In this document: positions 9,297 to 16,606 of the stretch, piece after piece
Layout: every line of letters begins with the position of its first letter
How positions within the stretch are numbered: the first letter of the stretch is position 1
NCBI GenBank assembly: GCA_042095835.1
Contig: JBELML010000140.1
Location: 1 to 16,778, forward strand
DNA from: DATFKA01 sp042095835
GTDB lineage: Bacteria > Bacteroidota > Bacteroidia > Chitinophagales > Saprospiraceae
Direction of reading: 5' to 3'
DNA: 16,778 nt
Program-made: the position numbers and the translations under genes
The notes under the pieces: generated by a model
What the model was told of the DNA's origin: nothing
The model's database searches: none
The model's input: only the letters and a program-made list of their open reading frames with translations

Positions 9297-12200
9297 AAGA
9301 TGGAATCCAGGATCCTGGAGAAATGGGTATAGAAGGCGTAGAGGTACGACTGTATCGTACGGATCAAGGTCTTGCTTCTCCACAGATTCAGTTTACGGAC
9401 GAAAATGGAAGGTATCTATTCACTGATCTACCAGATGGCACCTACTTTGTAGAATTCATTCTACCAGGAGGCTATACGTTTGTCACTCCTAATCAAGGCG
9501 GTGATGATACTAGAGATAGTGATGCCAATCCAGGAACGGGACGTACAGATGATATTACCGTGAATGGAGGTGAAAGTAACCTGACCATCGATGCGGGTAT
9601 CTTCCTTAGCCCACCATGTGATCTGACAGTGGAGGTCAGTGAGATTGTCTGTGATGACAATGCTACAGCAAGTACAGCTGACGATTTATTCAGCTTTATC
9701 CTCACAGTCAGTGGCAAGGATAGTGGTAGCTGGACGACAACCATTAATGGTCAGAACTTTACAGGAGACTATAATACAGCGGTGGCTGTAGGACCCTTCT
9801 TTATTGCCGACGGAGCGGCGAGCTTTGTGATTAGTGATACGCAGGATCAAAACTGTACAAGTATTCTAACCACGGTTGCTCCTACCGAAGATTGTATCCA
9901 GAACTGTCAATTGGGTACCAACGTACTCAATGTACTTTGTGATGACAATGGTACTCCAATGGATCCATCGGATGATGTATTTACCTTCGATGTGGTCGTG
10001 AGTGGCATAAATACCAGTACAGGATGGGCGGCGAATGATCCAGCCTTTACCATTGGCAACTATGGTGATACCGTCAGCTTTGGACCTTATGCAATTGCAG
10101 ATGGAGATATCGAACTGATGATTATTGATTTGGGAGATGGAGATTGCAATGCTAGTATTGAGGTAAGTGCACCTCTGACTTGCAGCAACGATATGCCTTG
10201 CTTGTTAGTGGGTATACCAAGCAATATCCAGTGCCACGATAATGGTACGCCAAATGATCCAAGTGATGATGTGTTTACCTTCGATCTGCTAGTGAACAAT
10301 GGACAGTCTCAAGGAGATTGGGTAGCAGATGGTATGGGAAGTGTAAGCGGCAGTTATGGAGAGTTGGTACAAGTGGGACCATTACCTATCGAGGGCGATC
10401 AGGTGAGTTTTATGATAAGAGATGCAGCAGATAGTAGCTGTATGACCCAAGTATGGGTAGATGTACCGAATCAATGCTCTGTTTCTGAATGCCAGATTAC
10501 AGCTTCAGTAATTAGCTTAGATGTAGATGAGCAAGCCGAGAGCTTTAGCTTCACTGTAATTGTGAGTGGCTTTAACGCTTCGATTGGCTGGATCGCCAGT
10601 GATGCCAAAGGCACTAGAGGATTATACGATCAGGCGGTGGTCTTCGGACCTTACCCTATCGACGAAGGTGCAGTGGAGATCATGTTTATGGATCTACTCA
10701 ATAATGCCTGTGCTACTTCTATACGTGTAGAAGTGCCCGGCAATGATTACGATTGTCCGCCAGATACAGTTGGTAGTGCTAGCGATGCTAGAATTATTGA
10801 TCTGTTTGGAGGAAGCCTGACTACCCAGTCAGATACGATCAGCGATGTAAGCAGCTTGCCGTGGACTACGGATAGAGTAATGCCAAGTGGTATTCGCTAC
10901 CTGGCTACCAATACTTTTGAAGCCGATAGCAGTGGTGATTATACCTTCTTATTGTACGTCAATACTATGACGACCGACAATCTTGGAGGTACGCAAGTAG
11001 GTTTAGAAGATGGCAATGGGGCCTTACTATTAGGTACAGGCGAACGCTCCACCTGGATGGATAGCTTGATTGCGCCATGTGATAATCCACTAGCTTACGA
11101 AGCAGCTAGCTTCAACTATGATTTGATTATAGATACCCTAGGTGACCAGAGCTATGTAGTAGCAATGCGCTTTAATGCACACCTAGATAGTGGCCAGGTT
11201 TACACCTTAGTGAACTCTACCTTCTCTATTGAGAATACAGGAGATTACTACTGGGCAGTTGTACCAGAGGGAGATACGCCAAGAGCGGACTTACTTGGTA
11301 ATAGCCAAACCACGGGAGGAACTTTAACTAGAGATTTGACGGTAGCTGATCTAGAAGCCATCTTTAACAATCCTGCGAGCTTGGATTACTTAGGTAGCCC
11401 AAGTGGTGAGGAGATTATCGATATCCAGTTTACAGATCAATACCTAGCAGGTGATGAATGTGCAGCTGCGGATACGATCTTGCGTCAATTCACAATTACC
11501 TTCGCCGATAGTACTATTGCCGAAGATTGTGAGCAAGTCATTATCCTACGCAAACTTCTACTAGTAGATGTAAGTGCACCGATTTGTAACCTCTACTACG
11601 ATTGTAGCGAACTAATTGATCAGGTAGATGAAAATGGTCATCCACATCCAAGTATCACAGGATACCCACAGGTGGTGAGCTTATTCGATATCTATGATTT
11701 AGATAGTAGCCTAGTTAATCTAAGCGCTAGCTACCTAGATACGATTATCACCGATTCTCTGTGCAGTGGATCTTATGATATCCATAGAACTTGGACATTA
11801 GTCGATGAGTGCTTCGAGGGTATGGAGTTGACCTACCAGCAAGTGATTCATATCGGAGACTTTACAGGACCAGTGGTGAGCTGCCCTGTGAGCAACCATT
11901 ACTGCCCAATCTTGGAAGAAGATATTATGCTCTTCTCTCTAGATCCATTTGGATGTACGGCAGATATTGAGTTACCTCTTCCTGAAGTGGAAGATGCTTG
12001 TTCGGATTCAGTGATCATTGTGACCGAGGTCTACAAATGGGTAGATAGCATCGAGATGTTGGTGGCAAGATATGCACCAGGTGAAGACCGACTACTAGAA
12101 GGAATGATGGCTGGTGATTACTTTGTACGCTATATGGTCAGTGATGATTGTGGCAATACTACGGTTCAGGATTGTAGATTCCGTATTGCCGATCTTGAAG

Positions 12201-15049
12201 CACCAATAGTGGTATGTACAAGCCAATTGGATGTATCCTTGGGTACTTCTGGAGCAGCGAGAACTTATGCACACCACTTGGATAATGCGAGTTATGACAA
12301 TTGTGGAGACTTGAGTTTCTCAGTACGTCGAATCTTAGATACAATCACCGTAGCTGGTGTAGATAGCATCGTTTACAGTGAGTGGTCAGATTATGTACAA
12401 TACGATTGTAGTGATGTAGGAAGTACAGTGATGGTCGAACTTAGAGCAGAAGATGAGGCCGGCAATGTGAATAACTGTATGACTAGTGTCAATGTAGTTG
12501 ATAAAATGGCACCTTGGTGTGGAGGTCTTTATAATACTACGGTATACTGTGAAGATTTACCTCTAGACTTCTTGCCAAGTAATGTACAACAGCTACAAGC
12601 GGTATTCGGTATGGCCTTCGCTTATGACAATTGCTCTGCACTTGTTACAGAATTGGTGCCAGTAATTGAGAAAGATGATTTAGGCAACTGCATCATTACG
12701 CGTCGCTTTACAGCAATTGATGAAGCAGGTAATGAAGCCTTGTCAATCTTTACACAGGATATTGTAATCCGTTCTTCAACTGGTGAATGTGATGTCTGCG
12801 ATAGAGAGAATACGCTAGCTATCAACTGTGCACCAAACAACCATTACTGCCCGATCATTGAGCAGGATATCATGTTGTTCTCTACAGATTCAACAACTTG
12901 TACGGCCACGATTAACGTACCGTACCCAACAGTAGAGAATGCATGTTCGGATAGTTTGACGGTGATCACAGAAGTCCTACGCATCGAGTACGATTATGTG
13001 ATTGTGAAATTACAGCAGGGAGGTTACCGAGTCGACACCATCGAATTGGTAGAATCTCTACAAAGTATCTATCCAGGAGAAGATCGCGTGATTAGTGGTC
13101 TAGAAACAGGAGATTACTTCTTCAAGTATACCGTGGTTGACACCTGCGGTAATAGAGGCGTGCAACTGTGTAGATTCCGAGTGGCAGACCTAGTCACACC
13201 AGTAGTGGTGAGTACCGATGAGCTGAGAGTAGCGATAGGCGGTCAAGGATTTGCCAGAATCTATGTATCAAGCTTTGATAGAGGTAGCTACGACAACTGT
13301 GATCTAGACCGACTAGAGGTCAGAAGGTTGTTGTGGGACGATACATTAGGTACAGCTGATCTACTCTTGCCCTACTTTGGACCATGGCAGTCATATGTAG
13401 ACTTCACTTGTGATGATATCGCCAGAGATGTGATCGTCGAATTGAGAGCTATGGATAAAGCAGGTAATGCGAATATCTCTTATACCAATGTCTTTGCACT
13501 GGATCTGATCGAACCAAGTTGTGGAGGACTAGCAGATATAAGTGTTCTATGTAGTACCTTGCCAACAGGCTTCGATGTGAACGATGTAGAGCAGTTACAA
13601 GCACAGTTTGGCATGGCCAAAGCACTGGATAATTGTGAAGCCTTTGTAGAAGAGCTCAAACCAGTTACTACTAAGGATGATGAAGGTAATTGTGTAATCC
13701 AAAGAAGCTTTATCGCCTTTGATGGCTCGGGTAATGTATCGCAGGATAGCTTTATACAACGAATCGAGATCATCGCAGATACAGCGACTTGTGAGGTATG
13801 TAACAGTAGCTTACTGACTAGCATTGAGGGGCAAGTACGCACCCCAGCGCTAGAACCTATCGAAGGGGTAGAGGTGGTCTTGAGTGGTCGCTTGAGTAGC
13901 ATACAGGGTACAGAAGTAGAAGGAGACTATGTCTTTGAATCTATTTTAACAGACAATGATTACTCTGTAGTTGCTCACAAGGATGATGATCACCGCAACG
14001 GCGTATCAACCTTGGATATGATCCAGATTGCTCGCCACATCAGAGGGGATGCCAATTTGACCAGTGCTCTCCAGTTGATTGCAGCAGATGTGAACAACTC
14101 CAAGTCGATCAGTATTGGTGATTTGATTGAGATGAGACGATTGATCCTAGGAAATATCGAAGCTTATGAGACCAACTCAAGCTGGCGATTTGTAGCCGAA
14201 GATTATGTCTTCTCCGATCAGGTGCAACCTTGGAAAGAACAATTTGCAGAAATCCATAATATCAACGATATTACAAGCGTGGGCTACCAAGCCAACTTTA
14301 TTGGAGTCAAGGTGGGAGATGTGAATCACTCAGCTAGCGCCAATAGTTTAGCACCGCTCAAAGAAAGAGCCCTTGATCAGTATATGGAGCTACAGCTCAC
14401 CGATCAGGATCTAAAAGCGGGCCAAAGCTACGAGGTAGCGATCCGTGCTAAGGATTTAGCTAAGTTTATGGGTTACCAATTCACGCTAGCTTTTGATCCA
14501 CAGCAGATGAGTATCGAACAGGTACTACCGGGTATTGCACAAAGCAGCAACCTTGGTGTGAAGTATTTGGATCGAGGATTACTGACGCTCAGCTGGCACG
14601 AATTGGATGGAAAAGCCGCAACAAATGAGGCCATCATTCGTTTACAAATAAGAGCAACTAATGATGCGCGCTTAAGTGATTTATTACAAGTCAATTCAGC
14701 CATTACCACGGCTGAGGCCTACGATTATCAGGAGCAAATCTATCAAGTGAAGCTCGGATATGATACAGAAGCAACTATAGAAAAAGCCTCCTTCGAACTC
14801 TTGCAAAACTATCCGAATCCATTTAGGGAAGAAACCGTGATTGGATTTACCTTACCCGAGGCGGGTGAGGCCCGTATTATCTTGCATAATGCGAGTGGAA
14901 AAGTGGTAAAAATTATCGAAGGAGCATACTCATCAGGTTACAATGAAGTGCGCGTATCCAGAGGGGATTTACAAGCCAAAGGTTTGTACTACTACACCCT
15001 TCAAGCGGAAGATCGAGTAGCCACTAAGAAGATGAGTATCATGGAGTAG
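9242..15049 (+). CDS. Giant T9SS-type surface adhesin, C-terminal part
   Basis: Codons from 9242 to the TAG at 15047 give 1,935 residues continuing the gene broken by the gap. The apparent ATG at 9125 belongs to a different frame before the gap and is not a start. Order of parts: SdrD-B domain with a DxDxDGxxDxGE calcium-type loop; four ~97-residue Cys/Asp-rich repeats; ~370 residues of unassigned beta-rich sequence; a 315-residue Cys-rich, HYR-like module in tandem duplicate; a carboxypeptidase-regulatory-like segment; a dockerin-like pair of helices; a cohesin-like segment; and a T9SS type A sorting domain starting at FELLQNYPNPF. The sorting domain directs transfer through the outer membrane by the type IX machinery, normally with cleavage and either release or surface anchoring. 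No catalytic domain is recognisable, so a structural or adhesive role is inferred. A strong terminator follows 34 bp after the stop. Confidence 0.93.
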   Translation, partial: GVQDQRNEIGDFVWVDTDQDGIQDPGEMGIEGVEVRLYRTDQGLASPQIQFTDENGRYLFTDLPDGTYFVEFILPGGYTFVTPNQGGDDTRDSDANPGTGRTDDITVNGGESNLTIDAGIFLSPPCDLTVEVSEIVCDDNATASTADDLFSFILTVSGKDSGSWTTTINGQNFTGDYNTAVAVGPFFIADGAASFVISDTQDQNCTSILTTVAPTEDCIQNCQLGTNVLNVLCDDNGTPMDPSDDVFTFDVVVSGINTSTGWAANDPAFTIGNYGDTVSFGPYAIADGDIELMIIDLGDGDCNASIEVSAPLTCSNDMPCLLVGIPSNIQCHDNGTPNDPSDDVFTFDLLVNNGQSQGDWVADGMGSVSGSYGELVQVGPLPIEGDQVSFMIRDAADSSCMTQVWVDVPNQCSVSECQITASVISLDVDEQAESFSFTVIVSGFNASIGWIASDAKGTRGLYDQAVVFGPYPIDEGAVEIMFMDLLNNACATSIRVEVPGNDYDCPPDTVGSASDARIIDLFGGSLTTQSDTISDVSSLPWTTDRVMPSGIRYLATNTFEADSSGDYTFLLYVNTMTTDNLGGTQVGLEDGNGALLLGTGERSTWMDSLIAPCDNPLAYEAASFNYDLIIDTLGDQSYVVAMRFNAHLDSGQVYTLVNSTFSIENTGDYYWAVVPEGDTPRADLLGNSQTTGGTLTRDLTVADLEAIFNNPASLDYLGSPSGEEIIDIQFTDQYLAGDECAAADTILRQFTITFADSTIAEDCEQVIILRKLLLVDVSAPICNLYYDCSELIDQVDENGHPHPSITGYPQVVSLFDIYDLDSSLVNLSASYLDTIITDSLCSGSYDIHRTWTLVDECFEGMELTYQQVIHIGDFTGPVVSCPVSNHYCPILEEDIMLFSLDPFGCTADIELPLPEVEDACSDSVIIVTEVYKWVDSIEMLVARYAPGEDRLLEGMMAGDYFVRYMVSDDCGNTTVQDCRFRIADLEAPIVVCTSQLDVSLGTSGAARTYAHHLDNASYDNCGDLSFSVRRILDTITVAGVDSIVYSEWSDYVQYDCSDVGSTVMVELRAEDEAGNVNNCMTSVNVVDKMAPWCGGLYNTTVYCEDLPLDFLPSNVQQLQAVFGMAFAYDNCSALVTELVPVIEKDDLGNCIITRRFTAIDEAGNEALSIFTQDIVIRSSTGECDVCDRENTLAINCAPNNHYCPIIEQDIMLFSTDSTTCTATINVPYPTVENACSDSLTVITEVLRIEYDYVIVKLQQGGYRVDTIELVESLQSIYPGEDRVISGLETGDYFFKYTVVDTCGNRGVQLCRFRVADLVTPVVVSTDELRVAIGGQGFARIYVSSFDRGSYDNCDLDRLEVRRLLWDDTLGTADLLLPYFGPWQSYVDFTCDDIARDVIVELRAMDKAGNANISYTNVFALDLIEPSCGGLADISVLCSTLPTGFDVNDVEQLQAQFGMAKALDNCEAFVEELKPVTTKDDEGNCVIQRSFIAFDGSGNVSQDSFIQRIEIIADTATCEVCNSSLLTSIEGQVRTPALEPIEGVEVVLSGRLSSIQGTEVEGDYVFESILTDNDYSVVAHKDDDHRNGVSTLDMIQIARHIRGDANLTSALQLIAADVNNSKSISIGDLIEMRRLILGNIEAYETNSSWRFVAEDYVFSDQVQPWKEQFAEIHNINDITSVGYQANFIGVKVGDVNHSASANSLAPLKERALDQYMELQLTDQDLKAGQSYEVAIRAKDLAKFMGYQFTLAFDPQQMSIEQVLPGIAQSSNLGVKYLDRGLLTLSWHELDGKAATNEAIIRLQIRATNDARLSDLLQVNSAITTAEAYDYQEQIYQVKLGYDTEATIEKASFELLQNYPNPFREETVIGFTLPEAGEARIILHNASGKVVKIIEGAYSSGYNEVRVSRGDLQAKGLYYYTLQAEDRVATKKMSIME
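9260..9601 (+). other. SdrD-type B domain, after the gap
   Basis: A complete copy: NEIGDFVWVDTDQDGIQDPG, then VEVRLYRTD, YLFTDLPDGTYFVEFILPGG, PNQGGDDTRDSDAN and TIDAGIF. It keeps the DTDQDGIQDPGE calcium-type loop. It is the last B domain; the unnamed Cys/Asp-rich repeats follow directly. Confidence 0.87.
9617..10756 (+). repeat. Four tandem ~97-residue Cys/Asp-rich repeats, family not recognised
   Basis: Copies start at Cys codons 9617, 9905, 10199 and 10490. The shared pattern is C, about ten residues, CDDNGTPxDPSDDxFxF, a Gly-Trp or Ser-Trp region, YGDxVxFGPxxIxDG, then a strand with Asp and Cys near the end. Copy 1 has CDDNATASTADDLFSF; copies 2 and 3 have CDDNGTPMDPSDDVFTF and CHDNGTPNDPSDDVFTF; copy 4 has lost the second Cys and the Asp loop (SLDVDEQAESFSF). 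The Asp-rich loop could bind calcium and the Cys could pair, but both are inferences. Similar segments occur in large Saprospiraceae proteins as far as I recall; I cannot name a Pfam family. Confidence 0.75.
10757..11872 (+). other. Unassigned ~370-residue part of the giant protein
   Basis: No repeat or named domain is evident. The sequence is rich in Asp, Ser, Thr and Tyr. One segment (about 10910-11290, from NTFEADSSGDYTFLLYV to GDYYWAVVPEG) has a beta-sandwich look. Later Cys-containing stretches (SAPICNLYYDCSELI; SGSYDIHRTWTLVDECFEG) resemble the HYR-like surroundings seen in the duplicated module downstream. Confidence 0.5.
11873..13801 (+). repeat. Tandem duplicate of a 315-residue Cys-rich, HYR-like module
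   Basis: Copy 1 covers about 11873-12799 and copy 2 about 12818-13801, with an offset of exactly 945 bp at the NHYCPI landmark (11894 and 12839). Shared landmarks in order: NHYCPI(L/I)E, DIMLFS, a Cys-Thr-Ala turn, ACSDS, PGEDR, GDYFxxY, DxCGN, CRFRxADL, SYDNC, a (Y/F)xCxD motif then V(M/I)VELRAxDxAGN, APWCGG or EPSCGG, QLQAxFGMAxAxDNC, KDDxGNCxI, and a closing CxVC. The VELRAxDxAGN part resembles HYR-type beta domains. The many paired Cys suggest disulfide-stabilised folds outside the cell. Confidence 0.8.
13814..14760 (+). other. Carboxypeptidase-regulatory-like, dockerin-like and cohesin-like segments
   Basis: First comes a CarboxypepD_reg-like strand set (IEGQVRTPALEPIEGVEVVL, YVFESILTDNDYSVVA; 13814-13990). 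Next is a dockerin-like pair of helices (13997-14173): NGVSTLDMIQIARHI, then AADVNNSKSISIGDLIEMRR, where DVNNSKSISIGD is an EF-hand-type calcium loop; a second VGDVNHS occurs near 14315. Then a cohesin-like region (about 14375-14760): YEVAIRAKDLAKFMGYQFTL, FDPQQMSIEQVL, LLTLSWHE, TNEAIIRLQI. This trio is a common C-terminal arrangement in large secreted Bacteroidota proteins. Whether the dockerin- and cohesin-like parts bind each other is unknown. Confidence 0.65.
14792..15046 (+). other. T9SS type A C-terminal sorting domain
   Basis: The last 85 residues begin FELLQNYPNPFREETVIGFT, followed by LPEAGEARIILHNASGKVV, GYNEVRVSRGDL, KGLYYYTLQ and a basic end (RVATKKMSIME). This is the classic type A sorting signal (YPNPF start, GxYxY strand, short basic tail) recognised by the type IX secretion machinery. 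It implies Sec export, then transfer across the outer membrane. Confidence 0.96.
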
Positions 15050-15082
15050 GGTCGTCTTAATTAGCAAGTATATTTAGAAGTA

Positions 15083-15116
15083 AGGCGGTGTCACTTGTGA
15101 CGCCGCCTCTTTTTTT
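15083..15116 (+). terminator. Rho-independent terminator of the giant adhesin gene
   Basis: Arms AGGCGGTGTCAC (15083-15094) and GTGACGCCGCCT (15097-15108) pair over 12 bp with one G-U wobble; the innermost C-G pair makes a CTTG tetraloop. A run of seven T (15110-15116) follows. It lies 34 bp after the stop codon. Confidence 0.92.
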
Positions 15117-15213
15117 GTATACAAAACCTTAACGCTGGATTCACCTACGGTTCAAGAAGAGAAGAGATATTTGTGGAATAAAATTGTATCCTATACTGTA
15201 GCCCTATATTTTT

Positions 15214-15240
15214 GGCTGTGCACTCGCATAGCCCTTTTTT
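15214..15240 (+). terminator. Second plus-strand hairpin with T-tract
   Basis: Arms GGCTGTGC (15214-15221) and GCATAGCC (15226-15233) pair over 8 bp with one G-U wobble around an ACTC loop; C and six T follow. In the minus direction the hairpin is followed by A residues, so it does not serve scpA as an intrinsic terminator. It overlaps the scpA stop codon and may be a backup that blocks read-through into the antisense of scpA. Confidence 0.6.
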
Positions 15241-16009
15241 ATTCCTCTTCGCCAGATTGGTCTAGGGAGAGTTCTTCTAGCCAGAAATAATTGGCAATCT
15301 CACCTACAATAGCTTTTACGAGTTGCTGATTGATCAACTCAAGAAGAGCAAGGAAAGTAGTAATAGCGTGGATTCTATTTTTACAATGACCAAAGATATC
15401 ATCGAAATAGACTTTTGATCCGGAACGAACCCTGGTCATAATCGTCAACTGCTCGTTATCGATCGTATAGCTGAATTGGACAATCTCGTGGATTTGCTGC
15501 GGATTCTTGGTGTCAAAGCGCTCCATGACGCGCTCAAAAGCTCGTAGTAGTCGAAAGAGTGTCAAGGACTCTAATTCAGCATCAACCAAAGCTTTGGTGG
15601 CAATTTTTTGAAGCTCTTTGGAAGTGTAGCCCCGTAGCGATTGTTGTGCACGGTGCTCCTCCAGTTGGCGCATATCTTCCAGGATGCTTTTGTATTTTTT
15701 ATACTCCAGCAGGCGCTGTACCAATTCTTCGCGAGGATCAATTTCATTGCCTTCCTCGTCTACTGCTTTTCTAGGAAGGAGCAGTTTAGCTTTAATGCGG
15801 CACAGTGTTGCAGCAACTACGATAAATTCGCTCGCTAAATCAATATTCATCCTTTCCATTTCTTTGATATAGGTCAGGAAGTCATTGGTGATTTTAGCAA
15901 TCGGAATATCATAAATATCTAGCTCGTCTCGCTCAATAAAGAAAAGGAGCAAGTCGAAAGGACCTTCAAAATGGTCTAACTTTATCGTATATGTTGCTTT
16001 GTTATCCAT
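15239..16009 (-). CDS. scpA: Segregation and condensation protein A (kleisin of the SMC complex)
   Basis: ScpA bridges the SMC ATPase heads and recruits ScpB, forming the SMC-ScpAB condensin that compacts and separates sister chromosomes in the cytoplasm. The N-terminal part has the family hallmark FEGPFDLLLFFIERDELDIY followed by IPIAKITNDFLTYI and the helix LASEFIVVAATLCRIKAKLLLP, the SMC-neck-binding bundle. The charged middle (EELVQRLLEYKKYKSILEDM) is typical. The C-terminal winged helix (ITTFLALLELINQQLVKAIV) is the SMC-cap-binding part. From MDNKATYTIK the protein has 256 residues, the normal length. The upstream ATG at 16030 would add seven residues (MLLLCRC) unlike the family and is not preferred. 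scpB is not in the window. The gene converges on the adhesin gene and diverges from the small gene at 16169. Confidence 0.95.
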   Translation of the reverse strand: MDNKATYTIKLDHFEGPFDLLLFFIERDELDIYDIPIAKITNDFLTYIKEMERMNIDLASEFIVVAATLCRIKAKLLLPRKAVDEEGNEIDPREELVQRLLEYKKYKSILEDMRQLEEHRAQQSLRGYTSKELQKIATKALVDAELESLTLFRLLRAFERVMERFDTKNPQQIHEIVQFSYTIDNEQLTIMTRVRSGSKVYFDDIFGHCKNRIHAITTFLALLELINQQLVKAIVGEIANYFWLEELSLDQSGEEE

Positions 16010-16018
16010 ACAGCGGCA

Positions 16019-16026
16019 CAAAAGTA
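16019..16026 (-). promoter_or_regulatory. Possible Bacteroidota -7 promoter element for scpA
   Basis: The minus strand reads TACTTTTG, a match to the Bacteroidota -7 consensus TAnnTTTG. It ends 9 bases before the ATG at 16009, so the transcript would be almost leaderless and the upstream ATG at 16030 would not be transcribed, in line with the chosen start. I see no convincing -33 TTG at the right distance, so this is weak. Confidence 0.35.
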
Positions 16027-16168
16027 ACAAATTTCAAGATGCTGGAATTATTTATCTGCGCTCTTTGTTTTCTCAAAAGCCATTTAGCAGTACATTTATT
16101 TTATGCATAAATTTTAAATCACTTAGATAAGTACCATAAATTTCTCTAAATACTAACCTTTTGAACCA

Positions 16169-16606
16169 TTGACTACAGAACAAATCGAACAAGTCGCTAC
16201 TCAATTTCAAGCAGGTGATTTCCCTGCCAAGGAATGGACACACCAAGCACATCTAGCCGCCGCGCTCTGGTTTCTCAATCGCTATGACTTTGCAGAAGCT
16301 ACCTATTATCTGAAAACGAGTTTGATCATTTATCATCATACACAAGGTGGAAAGCATAATATGGAGAGTGGTTACCACGAGACGCTCACCCAATTTTGGA
16401 TGTGGGCAGTGGCGACTTTTCTCCAAGAAAATAATCATAGACAGCTCTCCCTGGAGGATCAACTACAAGCTTTATTAAAGAGCAAATGGGCTGATAAGCA
16501 TTTGCCTATGCAGTTTTATTCCAAAGCCTATTTGTTTGCTCCAGATGGTAGAGCCTTTTGGCTAGAGCCAGATATTCAGCCTCTGCCACCCACACCTCAG
16601 TTCTAA
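16169..16606 (+). CDS. Conserved hypothetical protein with WTHxxHL and GYHET motifs
   Basis: 145 residues, no signal peptide or membrane segment, probably cytoplasmic and mostly helical. The start is TTG at 16169: an in-frame TAA lies at 16154 and the next in-frame ATG would remove nearly half of the protein. The pattern EWTHQAHLAAALWFLNRYDF, then GYHETLTQFWMWAVATFL, recalls a widespread uncharacterised bacterial family with a (F/W)xHxxHL...A...YL...YHETIT layout. The conserved His residues (WTHxxH, YHE) may form a metal or ligand site; that is inference and no function is assigned. It is divergent from scpA with 159 bp between the starts, and no terminator is obvious after it. Confidence 0.75.
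   Translation: MTTEQIEQVATQFQAGDFPAKEWTHQAHLAAALWFLNRYDFAEATYYLKTSLIIYHHTQGGKHNMESGYHETLTQFWMWAVATFLQENNHRQLSLEDQLQALLKSKWADKHLPMQFYSKAYLFAPDGRAFWLEPDIQPLPPTPQF

Noticed and set aside
15214..15240. Hairpin at 15214 as the scpA terminator
   Set aside because: In the minus direction the hairpin is followed by A residues, not T; the T-tract fits only plus-strand termination.
15559..15872. Three small plus-strand frames inside scpA
   Set aside because: They overlap the conserved coding sequence of scpA on the opposite strand and show no recognisable protein features.
16010..16030. Upstream ATG at 16030 as the scpA start
   Set aside because: The extra MLLLCRC is unlike ScpA N-termini, and the possible -7 element lies inside this stretch; ATG at 16009 gives the usual length.
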